From JAYSRU01 sp043720875 (lineage in GTDB: Bacteria > Bacteroidota > Bacteroidia > Flavobacteriales_D > Crocinitomicaceae), in the NCBI GenBank assembly GCA_043720875.1, contig JAYSRU010000075.1, positions 1 through 16,635 on the forward strand: a DNA stretch of 16,635 nt. The letters run 5' to 3'. How positions within the stretch are numbered: the first letter of the stretch is position 1; every line of letters begins with the position of its first letter. Made by a program: the position numbers and the translations under genes. The notes beneath the pieces were generated by a model. It saw only the letters and a program-made list of their open reading frames with translations, did no database searches and was not told the DNA's origin. Shown here one piece after another: positions 7,455 to 14,836 of this stretch.

Positions 7455-7559
7455 TAGATTATTTCAACCTCCAATATCAATTAATGCGTTTTGGATTAAA
7501 AACTTTAAAAGAACTGCGTGTATAAGTGTAATTTTCAACGTTATTTCGCTTGTTAGTGC

Positions 7560-7567
7560 TATTTTTG
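7560..7567 (+). promoter_or_regulatory. -7 promoter element for leuS
   Basis: TATTTTTG is an exact TAnnTTTG match ending 17 nt before the leuS ATG at 7585. No clear TTG is present at -33. Confidence 0.55.
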
Positions 7568-7584
7568 CCGTCAAATAAAACACC

Positions 7585-10500
7585 ATGGAGTCAAAACAGG
7601 ATTATAATTTTCAAGCAATAGAAAAAAAATGGCGTGCGCATTGGGCTGAAAACAAAACTTTCAAAACGGAAGACAGTTCAAGCAAACCAAAATTCTATGT
7701 CTTGGATATGTTTCCTTATCCATCCGGTGCAGGCTTGCACGTTGGGCATCCACTTGGCTACATTGCTTCAGATATCTATGCGCGTTACAAACGTTTGCAA
7801 GGTTTCAATGTTTTGCATCCGATGGGTTATGACTCCTTCGGGTTACCTGCCGAACAATATGCCATTCAAACTGGACAGCATCCTGCAATCACCACACAAA
7901 CTAACATTAGCCGCTACCGTGATCAAATGGATCAGATGGGGTTTTCATATGATTGGGACAGAGAAATCAGAACCTCATCACCCGAATACTACAAATGGAC
8001 ACAGTGGATTTTTAAGCAACTTTTTGGAACTTGGTATAATAACTCATCCAACAAAGCTGAGCTGATTGATGGATTAATTGCTGCATTTAAAAGTAACGGA
8101 AATAGCCAAGTAAATGCGTGTCATGATTGTGAAATTACTTTTTCGGCCAACGATTGGAACAACTATTCTGAAGTTGAAAAAGAAGCAATTTTGCAAAATT
8201 ACCGTATGGCGTATTTGGCAGATTCTTGGGTGAACTGGTGTCCAGCATTAGGAACAGTTTTGGCCAATGATGAAGTGATTAATGGAAGATCCGAACGTGG
8301 AAATCATCCCGTAGAACAAAAGAAAATGCGGCAATGGTCGATGCGCATAAAAGCATACGCAGATCGTTTATTGACAGATTTAGAAGGATTAGATTGGACC
8401 GATTCTATCAAAGATATACAACGCAATTGGATTGGAAAATCGGTTGGTGCAATGGTGAAATTTGAAACTGAAATCGGTGGGCATTGCATTGAAGTGTTTA
8501 CCACCAGACCCGATACAATTTTTGGCGTAACCTTTATGACATTGGCGCCAGAGCATCCGTTGGTAAATACAATTACTACCGCTGCACAAAAAAGTGAAAT
8601 TGAAGCCTATCAAACCAAAGCTGCATTACGCACAGAACGTGACCGCATGAGTGACGTGAAAACCATTTCAGGTGCATTTACTGGCGCATTTGTCTTGCAT
8701 CCGTTAACGGGTGAAAAAATACAAATATGGATTGGCGATTATGTACTTGCTTCTTACGGAACAGGTGCAGTGATGGCCGTACCTTGCGGCGATCAACGCG
8801 ATTACGATTTCGCAAAACATTTCAACATAGAAATTCGAAACATATTTGAAGGAAAAGATATTTCCGAAATGGCTTTTGCTGAAAAAAACGTTGTGATTGC
8901 TAACTCGGATTTCGTTTCTGGATTAAAGGCGAAAGACGCAAGCTACCAAGTTATTCAAAAGCTAAAAGAACTAGGCAAAGGAGAAGGGAAAACAAATTTC
9001 CGTTTGCGCGATGCTATTTTTAGTCGCCAGCGCTATTGGGGAGAACCTTTTCCAGTATATTACAAAGACAACATTCCACAATTAGTTTCAGACGATTTAT
9101 TGCCTGTTACGTTGCCAGATGTTGATGCCTATTTGCCGACAGAAGATGGTGAACCGCCTTTAGCCCGTGCAACAAAAGAAGCATGGAATGTGCATTTAGG
9201 AGACCGCATGGAATTCAATACAATGCCAGGTTGGGCAGGAAGCTCGTGGTATTTTTTACGCTACATGGATCCGAACAATACCAACGCAATTGCAGATCCT
9301 GAAAAAATGAAATATTGGAACCAAGTAGATTTATATTTGGGTGGAGCCGAACATGCAACTGGACATTTATTGTATGCACGATTTTGGACAAAATTCTTGT
9401 ACGATATAGAAGTTATTACGTTCAATGAACCGTTCAAAAAAATGATTAACCAAGGAATGATTTTGGGAAGATCGAGTATTGTGCATGCAAAGTACGAAAT
9501 GGAAAGATCAAGTGTAATGCATGCAAAGATTGAAATGGGAATTTTTGGAGGTATCGGAGCTAGTGTAAATATTATTCCAGAAGAATATAAAAAACCTCTA
9601 TTCATATCTCATAATCTGTTAAAGAAATCAAAAGATATTGATTCTCCAGAATATGACTATTTAGATAAAAAACTAAATGAATACAAAAATAAAATAAACG
9701 CAAAAATTAAAGAGAATTTCCCAACAATTAACGCTAGTATTTTAGGCTTTGAAACAGACGGTTACGGCGTTCCAATGCATGTAGACATATCTATGGTAGA
9801 TAACGATATTCTAGATATTGAAAAATTTAGAAATTGGCGTTCAGAAAATAAAAATGCAGAATTCATTTGCGAAGAAAACGGAGATTTTATTTGCGGGTTC
9901 GAAGTTGAAAAGATGTCTAAATCTTTGTTCAACGTGCAAACACCAGATGAGTTAGTGACAAAGTTCGGTGCAGATACCTTACGGATGTATGAAATGTTTC
10001 TCGGTCCATTGGAGCAAAGCAAACCATGGGATACCAAAGGAATTACAGGCGTTCACAGTTTCTTAAAAAGATTGTATCGTTTGTTTTATACCCAAGATGG
10101 CGCACTAGTTTTGGATAAAGGTGAAGCGGCTAAAGATTCATTAAAAACAGTACATCGCTTAATCAAACGAATGACGGAAGATTTAGAGCGTTTTTCGTTT
10201 AATACGGGTGTTTCCAATTTCATGATTGCAGTAAATGAATTAACCGATCAAAAATGCCATAACCACGGTGTTTTAGAAAATTTAGTGATTCTCTTAAATC
10301 CTTATGCGCCCCATTTGGCGGAAGAATTATGGACGGTTTTAGGTCATGAAGCAGGTACACTTTCGTATGCAACTTTCCCACTTTGTGATGAAAGCGTGTT
10401 GGTTGAAAATGAATTTGAATACCCAATTTCTATCAACGGAAAAATGCGCTTTAAAGTAAATTTACCACTTACGTTGTCACCAAAAGAAGTGGAGGAAATC

Positions 10501-10596
10501 ATAAAAGCACGCCCAGAAATGCCGAAGTATTTGGAAGGAAAAGAAGTGAAGAAAATGATCGTTGTGCCAGGGAAGATTGTGAATGTAGTAGTTTAG
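7585..10596 (+). CDS. leuS: Leucyl-tRNA synthetase with enlarged insertion before KMSKS
   Basis: The 1003-aa class I enzyme charges tRNA-Leu with leucine in the cytosol. Seen: the catalytic HIGH motif as HVGH at 52-55, preceded by MFPYPSGAGL; the CP1 editing domain (about 285-480) with TTRPDT at 306-311 and GTGAVMAVPCGDQRD at 392-406; return to the catalytic core at RQRYWGEPFPVYY; WAGSSWYFLRYMDP at 550-563; KMSKS at 776-780; the anticodon-binding helical domain (about 835-920); and a C-terminal domain ending PGKIVNVVV. Between MILGRSS (625-631) and MHVDISMVDNDILD (731-744) there are about 100 residues where I would expect roughly 30 in flavobacterial enzymes. This stretch starts with a tandem peptide repeat and is much AT-richer than its flanks (25 G+C in 120 bases over 9601-9720). 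The frame is open throughout, so the enzyme is probably functional. Confidence 0.96.
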   Translation: MESKQDYNFQAIEKKWRAHWAENKTFKTEDSSSKPKFYVLDMFPYPSGAGLHVGHPLGYIASDIYARYKRLQGFNVLHPMGYDSFGLPAEQYAIQTGQHPAITTQTNISRYRDQMDQMGFSYDWDREIRTSSPEYYKWTQWIFKQLFGTWYNNSSNKAELIDGLIAAFKSNGNSQVNACHDCEITFSANDWNNYSEVEKEAILQNYRMAYLADSWVNWCPALGTVLANDEVINGRSERGNHPVEQKKMRQWSMRIKAYADRLLTDLEGLDWTDSIKDIQRNWIGKSVGAMVKFETEIGGHCIEVFTTRPDTIFGVTFMTLAPEHPLVNTITTAAQKSEIEAYQTKAALRTERDRMSDVKTISGAFTGAFVLHPLTGEKIQIWIGDYVLASYGTGAVMAVPCGDQRDYDFAKHFNIEIRNIFEGKDISEMAFAEKNVVIANSDFVSGLKAKDASYQVIQKLKELGKGEGKTNFRLRDAIFSRQRYWGEPFPVYYKDNIPQLVSDDLLPVTLPDVDAYLPTEDGEPPLARATKEAWNVHLGDRMEFNTMPGWAGSSWYFLRYMDPNNTNAIADPEKMKYWNQVDLYLGGAEHATGHLLYARFWTKFLYDIEVITFNEPFKKMINQGMILGRSSIVHAKYEMERSSVMHAKIEMGIFGGIGASVNIIPEEYKKPLFISHNLLKKSKDIDSPEYDYLDKKLNEYKNKINAKIKENFPTINASILGFETDGYGVPMHVDISMVDNDILDIEKFRNWRSENKNAEFICEENGDFICGFEVEKMSKSLFNVQTPDELVTKFGADTLRMYEMFLGPLEQSKPWDTKGITGVHSFLKRLYRLFYTQDGALVLDKGEAAKDSLKTVHRLIKRMTEDLERFSFNTGVSNFMIAVNELTDQKCHNHGVLENLVILLNPYAPHLAEELWTVLGHEAGTLSYATFPLCDESVLVENEFEYPISINGKMRFKVNLPLTLSPKEVEEIIKARPEMPKYLEGKEVKKMIVVPGKIVNVVV
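9469..9540 (+). repeat. Imperfect 36-bp tandem repeat within leuS
   Basis: 9469-9504 and 9505-9540 match at 28 of 36 positions by my count and encode RSSIVHAKYEME followed by RSSVMHAKIEMG. The repeat is in frame and marks the left edge of the AT-rich insertion. Confidence 0.8.
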
Positions 10597-11345
10597 AAGG
10601 GTAGTTTAAGATGAGATACATTTTTTGATTTTATCAAAACACGTTGCCAATGTTTACAATCTACTTTGTCAACTACTTTCCAAGTATTGTTTTGCTTTTT
10701 AAGTAGAAAAAGAAAGGAAATAAAATTTGAAGAAGGAATGCACCCAGCACTCATTTCTTCGTAAGTTAAATATAGTGCTGCACGATCTATTTTGCTATTG
10801 TATTCAATTTGTGACATACACAGCCATCCTATTTGGTTGGTTTCTCTCGTAAAATCTGGTCCTTTGACAACTATGGTTAATTTTGGATAGCGAAAATACG
10901 TATCACATTTATGCAACATCGAATCATTTTGATTGTTAAATACCTTTTGACTTAATTGATAAAATTCAGAATTCTTATTAACCGTTTTTTTTGGTCGAAA
11001 CTGATATACTTCATTACTTTGCCAGTTAGATATTGGTCCATGCCAACAGTCTTCGTTCAAGACAATTGAAAAAGTCATTGTGTCTAGCATATTTTTGTGT
11101 GCTACTTTTATGCTATCTCTCGTAGCATTCAAACGAATTCTTTCCAATTTATTTCTTGGAACAATTTCAAACGAAGGTCCAATTGTCAAAAAGTCATTTT
11201 TACTTTTCTTGATAATGTCAAATTTCAACATTTCTTTCATCGCCAAATACATGATGGCTTGTGTTTCATCTTTGGGCGAAGAAGTCCTGACCTTTTTCTC
11301 TGCACACGCAACTAAAAGCAATAAAAGGAAAATATATTTTATCAT
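10593..11345 (-). CDS. Putative lipoprotein, function unknown
   Basis: The 250-aa product begins MIKYIFLLLLLVACAEKK, a lipoprotein signal with lipobox LVAC and acylated Cys14. The residue after Cys is Ala and the following region is charged, so inner or outer membrane placement cannot be decided. The mature part has several cysteines (for example in EDCWHG, KCDTYF, GWLCMS, AGCIPSS, KVDCKHW) and strand-rich segments such as LTIVVKGPDF and NTWKVVDKVDC; no family is recognised. I choose the ATG at 11345 rather than 11354 because a perfect -7 element at 11352-11359 overlaps the longer start. The stop codon overlaps the leuS stop tail to tail (4-bp overlap of the two genes) with no terminator between them. 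Confidence 0.8.
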   Translation of the reverse strand: MIKYIFLLLLLVACAEKKVRTSSPKDETQAIMYLAMKEMLKFDIIKKSKNDFLTIGPSFEIVPRNKLERIRLNATRDSIKVAHKNMLDTMTFSIVLNEDCWHGPISNWQSNEVYQFRPKKTVNKNSEFYQLSQKVFNNQNDSMLHKCDTYFRYPKLTIVVKGPDFTRETNQIGWLCMSQIEYNSKIDRAALYLTYEEMSAGCIPSSNFISFLFLLKKQNNTWKVVDKVDCKHWQRVLIKSKNVSHLKLPF

Positions 11346-11351
11346 GCTGCA

Positions 11352-11359
11352 CAAACTTA
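11352..11359 (-). promoter_or_regulatory. -7 promoter element for lipoprotein gene
   Basis: The minus strand reads TAAGTTTG, an exact TAnnTTTG match, 6 nt before the ATG at 11345. It rules against the in-frame ATG at 11354, and implies a very short or absent 5' leader. Confidence 0.5.
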
Positions 11360-11439
11360 CTGGTTTTTTAGCTCATTCTAATCACTTGTTTCTTGTAACC
11401 AATGCAGCAAGTTTCATTATGACAAAAACCAAAGATTAT

Positions 11440-12105
11440 ATGAAAACGCTACCCTTCTTTTTATTATTGTTTTGCACTCCAATTGTTGCGCAAGAAATGG
11501 CAAATTTATCGGTGGTGGTAAGTTCCTACAAAAATGTGCCTTACCAAGGTGACAAAGTTTTGTTTGTTGGAAAAAAGACTAAAAAGCAATTTTTTGGGAT
11601 TACGAATGCAAAAGGGGAATTTGATGTAAAACTGGCGCCTGGCGATATTTATGACATCAAAATCAAACGAATTGGTGATGAATTGGCCTACAACACCATT
11701 GAAATTCCAACCTTGAAGGAAGGGCAAGAATACGCTGAAATCACGTTACATATTCAATACGAAGCTGGAAAACAATTCACGCTTTCTGCCTTGCAATTCG
11801 ATAGTGGTTTGGCTACCATAAAGTCGCAAAGTTTCACGATGTTGAATGACATGGCTGAATTAATGACCTTAAAGCCTGGAATGAAAATAGAGATCTCTGG
11901 CCACACAGATTCCGACGGAGACGATGCCAAGAACCTCGAACTTTCGAAACAACGCGCACAAGCGGTGAAAGACTATTTGGCAGCAAAAGGAATTGCAGCC
12001 GCACGCATTAGTGCTATTGGTTTAGGGGAAACCAAGCCCGTAGGTGATAATGCTACAGTTGCAGGAAAAGCAAAAAACAGAAGAACTGAAGTGAAAGTGC
12101 TCTAA
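11440..12105 (+). CDS. OmpA-family outer-membrane protein
   Basis: From the ATG at 11440 the product is 221 aa. MKTLPFFLLLFCTPIVAQ is a good signal peptide with cleavage near residue 18; an ATG at 11419 adding seven residues is the alternative. The 40-75 region (GITNAKGEFDVKLAPGDIYDIKI) looks like a carboxypeptidase-regulatory-like beta domain. Residues about 112-221 form an OmpA/MotB peptidoglycan-binding domain: FTLSALQFDSGLATI, ISGHTDSDGDDAKNLELSKQ with the diaminopimelate-binding Asp157, RAQAVKDYLAAKGI, and the Arg pair in NRRTEVKV (214-215). It probably tethers the outer membrane to the cell wall. Upstream in-frame codons back to 11080 are antisense to the lipoprotein gene and unlikely to be translated. 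A TTG-N19-CAAGTTTC promoter-like pair (11386-11415) is a weak candidate. Confidence 0.9.
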   Translation: MKTLPFFLLLFCTPIVAQEMANLSVVVSSYKNVPYQGDKVLFVGKKTKKQFFGITNAKGEFDVKLAPGDIYDIKIKRIGDELAYNTIEIPTLKEGQEYAEITLHIQYEAGKQFTLSALQFDSGLATIKSQSFTMLNDMAELMTLKPGMKIEISGHTDSDGDDAKNLELSKQRAQAVKDYLAAKGIAAARISAIGLGETKPVGDNATVAGKAKNRRTEVKVL

Positions 12106-12106
12106 C

Positions 12107-12146
12107 AAAAAAAGACCGTCTCCATAAATAATGAAGACGGTCTTTT
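12107..12146. terminator. Bidirectional intrinsic terminator
   Basis: A perfect 12-bp stem, AAAAGACCGTCT (12110-12121) with AGACGGTCTTTT (12135-12146), is flanked by an A run on the left that gives a seven-T tail on the minus strand, and by TTTT on the right for the + strand. It lies between the convergent OmpA and T9SS cargo genes and can serve both. Confidence 0.88.
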
Positions 12147-12162
12147 CAGTAAAATTTTAGAA

Positions 12163-14334
12163 TTACTCTACAATAATCGGTAATTGAGAAGTGCCGTTTT
12201 CAGTTGTGAAACGCACAAAATAAACACCAGATTCTACTGAAGTAACCATCGTATTTGATGTGCTACCACTTTCTACTTTTGTTGTATATAATACTCTTCC
12301 GTTCATATCAAATAACTCAATTGTTGCGTTAGTTTGAACTGCAGGATAAGCAACGGTAAACGTTCCATTCGAAGGAATAGGATAAACGCTAAGTGCAGTA
12401 AGTGTTTGGTCTTCTAAACCTGATGTAGCGCATTCATTTACGTCAATTACAATAGTATCACGTAAAATACAGCTAATTTCATCCACTACATTAACAATGT
12501 ATCGACCCGAATCTTGTACTGGGAATATATTCCAATTGTTGTTTACTCCATTCCAAGAATAAGAGCTATAACCCAAACCTGCTTCCAAAATATATAAACC
12601 GTCTCCATTACATACTGCCGTATCTGCGCCCAAATTAACCGAATTAAATGTAAAGGTAATCGGAGCAGGACAACCAACGCTACCGCCAGGATAAACATAA
12701 ATTGAATCTGCAAGATCAGTATATCCTAATGTTTCTGAAGATCCGCCAAAGATTGGCGATCCGCCTTCATAATGAAAATACAAACGATTATTGATAGGGT
12801 GAATTATGAAACAAGCCATGTCGCTAAATTGAGTAATATCCGATACTGGTGTACTTACATTAGGTCCAAAAACATATTCTTCAATTTTTTGAGAAGAGCT
12901 ATTTCTATAGTAAACAGTTTGTTCAGTCCCATTAAATCCAGCAACGCCCCAAATAGCCCAAGTTTCTGAACCATATTCATTCAAATTGTGGATTCCTAAT
13001 GGGGTCACGGCTCCCGAAGATATTTCTACTGAGTAATAATTATTAGACCCATCGTTTACAATAAGTGTATTAAAACCAGAATAAATCCCCACATAATCTG
13101 AGTTATTATCTAATATAATTGTTTGAGATAATGGGACAATAAGTGCGCCTACATTCAAATCTGCATCCAATTCTATCAATGCATTTAATTCAAAAGGATT
13201 TCCATCATTGGGTGGTAAACTTGATGTTGTTGTATTATACAGTGAATAAATTTTACGCTCTGAAAGATCTGTGAAAATTCCATCTCTTATCGGTAATGAA
13301 ACGCCATTTGTTAAGTCTAATTCGAACCTGCCAGTATTGCTATCTCCAACGATGTATACAGATGAATCTGTAATTGCAATACCTGAACGATCGTCACTGG
13401 TTAAACTATTATGATCAATGACTGCGTAGTTAGTTGCCATAAAGGTGTCGATCTGGTAATACGTTTGGGTTGAATATTTCCCATAATAATAAGTTGATGG
13501 CGAATTTACTACTGAAGGAAAAGTAAATACGGTAGTTGTATCAAACGCTGGTACTAAAGACAAGTTCGAAGAAAAAGAATAGGGGTTGTTTCCGAAATCT
13601 AACGTTGGTGTGCTGTTCTCACATACCAATTGATTTATGGAAGCAGGTTCTCTTAAAACTTTAACCGGTAAGTTTGCATAAGTGATACATCCAATATTGT
13701 CTGTTAACGCATAATTTAATACATAAGTGCCTTGAGCTAAACCTGCTGGATTGAAATTACTTCCTGAAACTCCAGTTCCAGAAAACACACCACCTGCTGG
13801 TAACCCTGTTAACGCTTGAGCGCTAGAAGTTGAACAAACGCTTGAATCTGCAAGTGAAACACCCGTTGCGAAAGCAGTTGGATAACCGAAAGAACAGTAG
13901 TTGTAAGTAATCTTAACCTTAGCTCTATTTCTATCGCACCATGGTTGGTTATTTCCATCTGGTGCCATTTTAATTACTCCTGTTCCACCCCAAGCTGTAA
14001 TTGTACTAGCAAGAACCGTATAGGTTGCTTTTAATTCTGTACAAGAGTTTACACCTCCTCCGTACGTTGCTAACATAGTACCGCCAGGTAAAATTGGAGT
14101 ATATGTTCCGCCCCAACCAAACCATCCTTCGTACCAAACTTCGATGGTCGCGTTGTCGTAACCTCCAGATGCTATACCTGTGAAATTGAAATAAAGTGTG
14201 TCAGTTCCGTTGTTTATTGAGTCATAAACTGCATTGTTTGGCGACAAGCCAAAGCTTGAATACGTCTGTGCATTTCCCGAATTAGCAAACATAACTGCTG
14301 CTAACGAAAGGCATAAAGTGTAGATTTTTTTCAT
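12163..14334 (-). CDS. Large secreted protein with type IX secretion C-terminal sorting domain
   Basis: The start at 14334 (723 aa) is chosen because MKKIYTLCLSLAAVMFANSGNAQ is a signal peptide; an ATG at 14373 would add 13 non-signal-like residues. Seen in order: a beta-rich N-terminal region with aromatic and cysteine residues (24-150); a GGVFSGTGVSGSNFNP motif (182-197) typical of Bacteroidota surface repeats; a central region (about 240-540) of short strand/turn units such as YIVGDSNTGRFELDL and LIVNDGSNNYYSVEI, compatible with a beta-propeller-like fold; an Ig-like/PKD-like module (563-633, NLGADTAVCNGDG to VNEC); and the C-terminal type A sorting domain (about 642-723) with SVYPIPSNGTFTV, IELFDMNGRVLY and ESGVYFVRF. 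It is therefore probably exported across the outer membrane by T9SS and attached to the cell surface. No enzymatic motif is seen; adhesin or matrix roles are guesses. Confidence 0.9.
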   Translation of the reverse strand: MKKIYTLCLSLAAVMFANSGNAQTYSSFGLSPNNAVYDSINNGTDTLYFNFTGIASGGYDNATIEVWYEGWFGWGGTYTPILPGGTMLATYGGGVNSCTELKATYTVLASTITAWGGTGVIKMAPDGNNQPWCDRNRAKVKITYNYCSFGYPTAFATGVSLADSSVCSTSSAQALTGLPAGGVFSGTGVSGSNFNPAGLAQGTYVLNYALTDNIGCITYANLPVKVLREPASINQLVCENSTPTLDFGNNPYSFSSNLSLVPAFDTTTVFTFPSVVNSPSTYYYGKYSTQTYYQIDTFMATNYAVIDHNSLTSDDRSGIAITDSSVYIVGDSNTGRFELDLTNGVSLPIRDGIFTDLSERKIYSLYNTTTSSLPPNDGNPFELNALIELDADLNVGALIVPLSQTIILDNNSDYVGIYSGFNTLIVNDGSNNYYSVEISSGAVTPLGIHNLNEYGSETWAIWGVAGFNGTEQTVYYRNSSSQKIEEYVFGPNVSTPVSDITQFSDMACFIIHPINNRLYFHYEGGSPIFGGSSETLGYTDLADSIYVYPGGSVGCPAPITFTFNSVNLGADTAVCNGDGLYILEAGLGYSSYSWNGVNNNWNIFPVQDSGRYIVNVVDEISCILRDTIVIDVNECATSGLEDQTLTALSVYPIPSNGTFTVAYPAVQTNATIELFDMNGRVLYTTKVESGSTSNTMVTSVESGVYFVRFTTENGTSQLPIIVE

Positions 14335-14380
14335 AAGTGATTTTAATAAATATTCAAACTGGGTTTTTCCCAATTTTATG

Positions 14381-14414
14381 CAAAGTTCGCTCTTTATCTA
14401 TTAATTACCAAAAA
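14381..14414 (-). promoter_or_regulatory. Promoter of the T9SS cargo gene (-33/-7)
   Basis: The minus strand shows TTG (14409-14411, within TTTTTGG) then 20 nt then GAACTTTG (14381-14388), close to the Bacteroidota pattern TTG-N19-21-TAnnTTTG with one mismatch in TA. The leader to the ATG at 14334 would be about 40 nt. Confidence 0.5.
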
Positions 14415-14463
14415 TATGTGCTGAAATGCAGTTTTTTGTATACGAAATAAATGATGGTGCTAT

Positions 14464-14805
14464 TCAATCCAATTCCACCATCGGTTCCCATAAATAGTTT
14501 TCGAGGTTTTGAATTTGGTCGTTCTTGATCACCAAACCCTCCAATTCCAACCTGTATTGCATCGGATTGTCAGGATGAAAATGATGTTTTCCAGAAAGTA
14601 ATCCTTGTCTGTTCACTACACGATGGGCTGGAATATCAGGTTTGTCTTGCGCCGCATTCATGGCCCAACCAACCATTCTACTTGAACGCGCAGCACCCAA
14701 ATACTTCGCTATACTCCCATACGTTGTAACTCTTCCTTCCGGAATCAAACGCACAACATCCCAAACATTTTGAAAAAAATCATGGTTCTTTTTAACGCCT
14801 TCCAT
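14464..14805 (-). CDS. MGMT-like alkyltransferase-like (ATL) protein
   Basis: The 113-aa protein is a stand-alone O6-alkylguanine-DNA alkyltransferase C-domain. Seen: IPEGRVTTYGSIAKYLG (21-37) with the conserved Tyr29, SSRMVGWAMN (41-50) with the arginine-finger Arg43, and the active-site motif as PAHR (59-62) followed by VVNRQGLLSGKHHF. The alkyl-accepting Cys of true MGMT/Ogt (PCHR) is Ala60, so it cannot perform suicide alkyl transfer. By analogy with ATL proteins it should bind alkylated guanine in DNA, flip it, and hand the lesion to nucleotide excision repair. It lies 31 nt downstream of the SDR gene in the same direction, probably in one transcript; no functional link is obvious. Confidence 0.9.
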   Translation of the reverse strand: MEGVKKNHDFFQNVWDVVRLIPEGRVTTYGSIAKYLGAARSSRMVGWAMNAAQDKPDIPAHRVVNRQGLLSGKHHFHPDNPMQYRLELEGLVIKNDQIQNLENYLWEPMVELD

Positions 14806-14836
14806 ACATTAAATACGCAATAATCCAGTAAGTAAA

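Noticed and set aside
9475..9771. Possible intein or insertion sequence within leuS
   Set aside because: The segment is only about 300 nt, has no intein splice motifs or terminal inverted repeats that I can see, and stays in frame, so it is treated as a protein insertion.
11080..11439. Long in-frame N-terminal extension of the OmpA-domain gene
   Set aside because: It is antisense to the lipoprotein gene over most of its length, and a proper signal peptide begins only at 11440 (or 11419).
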